A stretch of 64,000 nucleotides of DNA from Ralstonia soli (GTDB taxonomy: Bacteria; Pseudomonadota; Gammaproteobacteria; Burkholderiales; Burkholderiaceae): NCBI RefSeq assembly GCF_023955655.1, contig NZ_JAMXHT010000001.1, positions 744,001 to 808,000 of the forward strand, written 5' to 3'. Position numbers and translations under genes: made by a program. Shown here piece after piece: positions 61,539 through 64,000 of the stretch. Each line of letters starts with the position of its first letter. The first letter of the stretch is position 1. The notes beneath the pieces are model-generated. The model was not told the origin of the DNA, ran no database searches, and worked only from the letters and a program-made list of their open reading frames with translations.

Positions 61539-62279
61539 ATGCGAATCGCCTTACTTGAAGACGATCCCTTCCAGAGCGAAGTCATTGTCCAGATTCTTTC
61601 CCAGGCCGGCCACGACGTGGTCACCTATACCGACGGCGCTACCCTGCTGCGCATGCTGGGCCGCTCTTCATATGACATGCTGATCCTCGACTGGCATACG
61701 CCGGGCATGCTCGGCATCGACGTGCTGAGCGTGGTGCGCAGCCGCCACAAGGACGTGTTGCCGATTCTCTTCGTCACGGCCGAAGAGGGTGAGAAGAGCC
61801 TTGTGCGTGCGCTGACGCAAGGCGCCGACGACTACATTGCCAAGCCGTTCCGCATTCCCGAGCTGCGCGCGCGGGTCGATGCGCTGCTGCGCCGTGCGTA
61901 CCCGATTCCGTACGGCCGCCTGCCATTCGACGTGGGCCCGTACCACTTCAACCCGCAGCGCCAGCAGGTCACGCTGCACGGCGAGCCTGTCACGCTGACG
62001 GGTATTGAATTCCAGCTCGCACTGCTGCTGTTCTCGAACGTGGGCCGCACGCTGTCGCGCGACCACATCTTCGGGCAGGTGTGGGGCCGCAACTCGTCGG
62101 AGTACACCCGCACGATCGACAGCCACGTCTCGCGCATCCGCATGAAGCTGAACATCGAGCCGGTGAACGAGGTGCGCCTGGTGGCGGTGTACAAGCACGG
62201 CTACCGGCTGGACCACCTGAAGCCGGCGGATGACAACAGCGCATTGATGGACGATGACGCATTGTCGTACGCCCGCTAA
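61539..62279 (+). CDS. OmpR/PhoB-type response regulator, orphan
   Basis: A 246-residue two-component regulator. The receiver domain has acidic EDD at residues 7-9, the phospho-acceptor Asp51 in LILDWHTPGM, the Thr of LFVTAEEGE and the Lys of IAKPFR. The C-terminal winged helix includes LTGIEFQLALLLFSNVGRTL and the family ending TIDSHVSRIRMKLN with KHGYRL. No histidine kinase is visible beside it, so its partner is elsewhere. It is separated from LysR by the small RNA candidate and followed by a terminator. Confidence 0.93.
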   Translation: MRIALLEDDPFQSEVIVQILSQAGHDVVTYTDGATLLRMLGRSSYDMLILDWHTPGMLGIDVLSVVRSRHKDVLPILFVTAEEGEKSLVRALTQGADDYIAKPFRIPELRARVDALLRRAYPIPYGRLPFDVGPYHFNPQRQQVTLHGEPVTLTGIEFQLALLLFSNVGRTLSRDHIFGQVWGRNSSEYTRTIDSHVSRIRMKLNIEPVNEVRLVAVYKHGYRLDHLKPADDNSALMDDDALSYAR

Positions 62280-62297
62280 GCACGGACCCGCATAACG

Positions 62298-62341
62298 AGG
62301 GCGACACTGCAGCACATGCGGTGTCGCCCTTGGTGCTTTTT
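62298..62341 (+). terminator. Terminator after the response regulator
   Basis: AGGGCGACAC (62298-62307) and GTGTCGCCCT (62321-62330) pair perfectly around a 13-base loop; the tail TGGTGCTTTTTC has a T run six bases after the stem, so efficiency may be moderate. Confidence 0.7.
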
Positions 62342-62352
62342 CATCGGCTGGT

Positions 62353-62685
62353 ATGCTCGACGCCTCTTATTTTTCAGCCGAGGCCGGTGTGCCGCTTGTC
62401 AATCTCAATGCTGTTGCCGAAGCGCTTCCGAATGCGTGGTCGTCCTGCGTGGTGGAGCGGCTTGGCGGCGGCAATTTCAAGGTGCTGCGCATGGATGGCA
62501 CGGCGTATCCGGATGAGGTGCATGACTACGCCGAGGGCCTGCTGGTGATCGAGGGGGGGCTGCGTCTGCGCATTCACGATGCCGCGGTGACGGTCTCGCG
62601 TGGCGAGCTCTACGTGGTGCCGGCCGGGGTGCCGCACAGTGTGGATGCGGGCAGCGCGGGCACGCTGGTCATTCTGGACGTGTAA
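62353..62685 (+). CDS. Small cupin-domain protein
   Basis: A 110-residue single-domain cupin. The first motif region is around YPDEVHDYAEGLLVIEGGL and the second is LYVVPAGVPHSVDAGSAG, with His and Glu positions for a metal. Substrate unknown. It starts 73 bases after the response regulator and ends, on the opposite strand, inside the region that would be the 3' end of an intact monooxygenase gene. Confidence 0.85.
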   Translation: MLDASYFSAEAGVPLVNLNAVAEALPNAWSSCVVERLGGGNFKVLRMDGTAYPDEVHDYAEGLLVIEGGLRLRIHDAAVTVSRGELYVVPAGVPHSVDAGSAGTLVILDV

Positions 62686-62839
62686 GCGAGCCGTCTGTTG
62701 TCTCGCTGACGGGGGCTGGGGCGAATGCGGCATCGCGCGCAGGCGGTTCCGCCAGGCTGCGTTTCATGAGCCAGGTGACGCCGGGGATGCGCAAGCCGGC
62801 CGTGAACACGACGTCGCGCATCCAGCCACCATACCGCGC
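62669..62839 (-). pseudogene. 3' remnant of the FAD monooxygenase beyond an in-frame amber codon
   Basis: Immediately after the TAG at 62840-62842 the same frame stays open for 56 codons, to a TGA at 62669, and reads ARYGGWMRDVVFTAGLRIPG followed by VTWLMKRSLAEP. This resembles the usual C-terminal helices of UbiH-type monooxygenases (an LTPxFQ segment followed by an amphipathic stretch). If the TAG were CAG (Gln), the two parts would make one 404-residue protein. The last 17 bases overlap the cupin gene on the other strand. Confidence 0.6.
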
Positions 62840-63883
62840 CTAGAAACATGGCGTGAGTGCGCGGCTGAGCGTCTGGTAGGCCTGCACGGTGCGCAGCCGC
62901 CGAGCGTGGTAGGCAAGGGCGCCATCCACTGGGCCGTGGGCTTGTACGCACGATGCCAGTGCCAGGGCATCTTGTGCGGCCAGCGTGGTCCCCAGGCCGA
63001 GTTGCGGGCTCATCGCATGCGCGGCGTCGCCGATGACGCAGTAGGGCGGCTTGGCCAGTGCGCGCGGCCATGTGTGGCGATAGAACGCGAAGGGCAGGTC
63101 GTCGTGCGCGCGGATCTGCTCGACGATGGGCGCGGCTTGCGGCCAGAGGCTCAGCACGTGGGCTTTCCAATGCGTGATATCGGTCTGGCGCCAGGTATCG
63201 ACGGCATCGCTGCGCAGGCTCCAGAACATCGAGAGCCGCGTGCGGGTGCCATCCACCTGGGTGGGCAGCAGGCCCATCATTTCGCGTGTGCCGCGAAAGC
63301 GCTGCTGCAGCACGCGCGCGTTCCAGCCGTCGACCCATCCCTGGAACCACAGCGTGCCCCAGCGGTATGTGCTTGACGGCCCAGCCAGACCAGCCGGCTC
63401 GCGCAGCGCGGAGGCTGCGCCGTCGGCAATCGCGAACAGGTCGAAGGTCGATTCACCGCGCGCATGGGTGACGCGTGCGCGCGGGCCGTCGCGATGCAGT
63501 TGCGCGATGCCGCAGCCGAAGTGGAATGTCGCGCCCGCGTGCAGAGCGGCGTTGTAGAGCATTGACGACAGGGCATGCCGAGTGACCGCCCGGCCAGGGG
63601 TATCGGCGTAGTCGATGTCGAGCAGGCGCCAGCCGCGATGGCTCAGGCCGATCAGCCGGTCGATCGGTGCGCCGATGCCTTCCAGCTCACGGCCCACGCC
63701 GAGCGCTTCGAGCGCACGGATCCCCTGCGGCTGGATCAGCAGGCCCGCGCCCACGGCGGTCAGTTGCGGATGCTTTTCGAAGACGTGCACGTCATGCCCC
63801 TCGCGGGCAAACGCAATGGCGGCGGCCAGGCCGGCGTTACCGGCACCGGCAATGCCGATGGACAGCGGGTGGGGTGCAGTCAT
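62840..63883 (-). CDS. FAD-dependent monooxygenase, probably C-terminally truncated
   Basis: A 347-residue UbiH/PHBH-type flavoprotein hydroxylase. The FAD fold is IGIAGAGNAGLAAAIAFARE with the Glu of VFEKHP, and the second FAD motif is VIGDAAHAMSPQLGLGTTLA. The protein ends ALTPCF at a TAG, where relatives continue with FQ and about 50 more residues; the continuation is preserved in frame downstream. Substrate unknown. Start ATG 63883; a GTG 24 bases upstream is possible. Core catalytic regions are intact, so the product may still fold. Confidence 0.82.
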   Translation of the reverse strand: MTAPHPLSIGIAGAGNAGLAAAIAFAREGHDVHVFEKHPQLTAVGAGLLIQPQGIRALEALGVGRELEGIGAPIDRLIGLSHRGWRLLDIDYADTPGRAVTRHALSSMLYNAALHAGATFHFGCGIAQLHRDGPRARVTHARGESTFDLFAIADGAASALREPAGLAGPSSTYRWGTLWFQGWVDGWNARVLQQRFRGTREMMGLLPTQVDGTRTRLSMFWSLRSDAVDTWRQTDITHWKAHVLSLWPQAAPIVEQIRAHDDLPFAFYRHTWPRALAKPPYCVIGDAAHAMSPQLGLGTTLAAQDALALASCVQAHGPVDGALAYHARRLRTVQAYQTLSRALTPCF

Positions 63884-63943
63884 GAGCGTGGCGGATCGTG
63901 TGTCCACGATGATAACGATACGGCACGCAGGTGAAGGCTGCGC

Positions 63944-64000
63944 CTAAGCGCCCATCATGGTGCGCAACGTGCCGAGCAGCACCTGCCGGCAATTGCGCAC
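63944..64000 (-). CDS. Possible C-terminus of a gene entering from the right edge
   Basis: On the minus strand the frame is open from the window edge to a TAG at 63944-63946, ending in VLLGTLRTMMGA. The 19 codons are too few to assign a family. It would lie 60 bases upstream of the monooxygenase in the same direction, where a regulator would be plausible, but that is a guess. Confidence 0.35.
   Translation of the reverse strand: MRNCRQVLLGTLRTMMGA

Noticed and set aside
61211-61624. Short proteins on either strand across the RNA candidate and regulator leader
   Set aside because: Frames cross the terminator and T run, lack ribosome sites and look random.

Overview
The window is a chromosomal segment of a high-GC beta-proteobacterium. 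Protein sequences and gene order (dusB-fis, lptD-surA-pdxA-rsmA, lnt-corC-ybeY-phoH-miaB, glyQ/glyS beside gmhB-plsC) fit Burkholderiales and most closely Ralstonia, probably the R. pickettii/mannitolilytica group; the species is an inference. I saw no rRNA, tRNA, integrase, transposase or CRISPR array by eye, so this is mostly core chromosome with a few accessory insertions.

Layout. 1-5.7 kb: anmK (cut by the left edge), diverging from the overlapping tyrS-dtd pair and a histidine phosphatase; an array of twelve degenerate 21-22 bp repeats; then a queuosine-precursor transporter and ruvB. 5.8-13 kb: ruvA, ruvC, purH, dusB-fis, a UbiH-type hydroxylase and pepP, all on the minus strand. 13-18 kb: an MHYT-GGDEF-EAL c-di-GMP protein, then amgK-azlC-azlD-murU. 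With anmK this gives three genes of the peptidoglycan-recycling route that bypasses de novo UDP-MurNAc synthesis. 18-24 kb: the plus-strand cluster lptD-surA-pdxA-rsmA. 24-31 kb: EamA transporter, gloA, a compact two-partner secretion pair, a YgjP-like metallopeptidase, plsC and gmhB. 31-43 kb: glyS, a small secreted protein, glyQ, lnt, corC, a remarkable Pro-Thr/His-rich secreted protein, ybeY, phoH and miaB. 43-46 kb: small envelope and redox genes including ompW.

46-56 kb is one fatty-acid degradation operon read from a TetR regulator: fadE, a high-molecular-weight FabG-type reductase, a MaoC hydratase, a thiolase, fadD and a DUF1571 lipoprotein-type gene. Two directly repeated operator-like sites lie upstream of the regulator. 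56-64 kb: rhlE, srkA, a divergent pirin/LysR pair, a strongly structured intergenic RNA candidate with a perfect terminator, an orphan OmpR-type response regulator, a small cupin, and an FAD monooxygenase cut short by an in-frame amber codon.

The features that stand out are the structured RNA at about 61.16-61.33 kb (three-way junction, an anti-Shine-Dalgarno loop and two runs of six C), the Pro-Thr/His-rich protein built on a hexanucleotide repeat inside the lnt-corC-ybeY-phoH run, the 21-22 bp repeat array, the small two-partner secretion island with a terminator between its two genes, and the nonsense codon in the monooxygenase.
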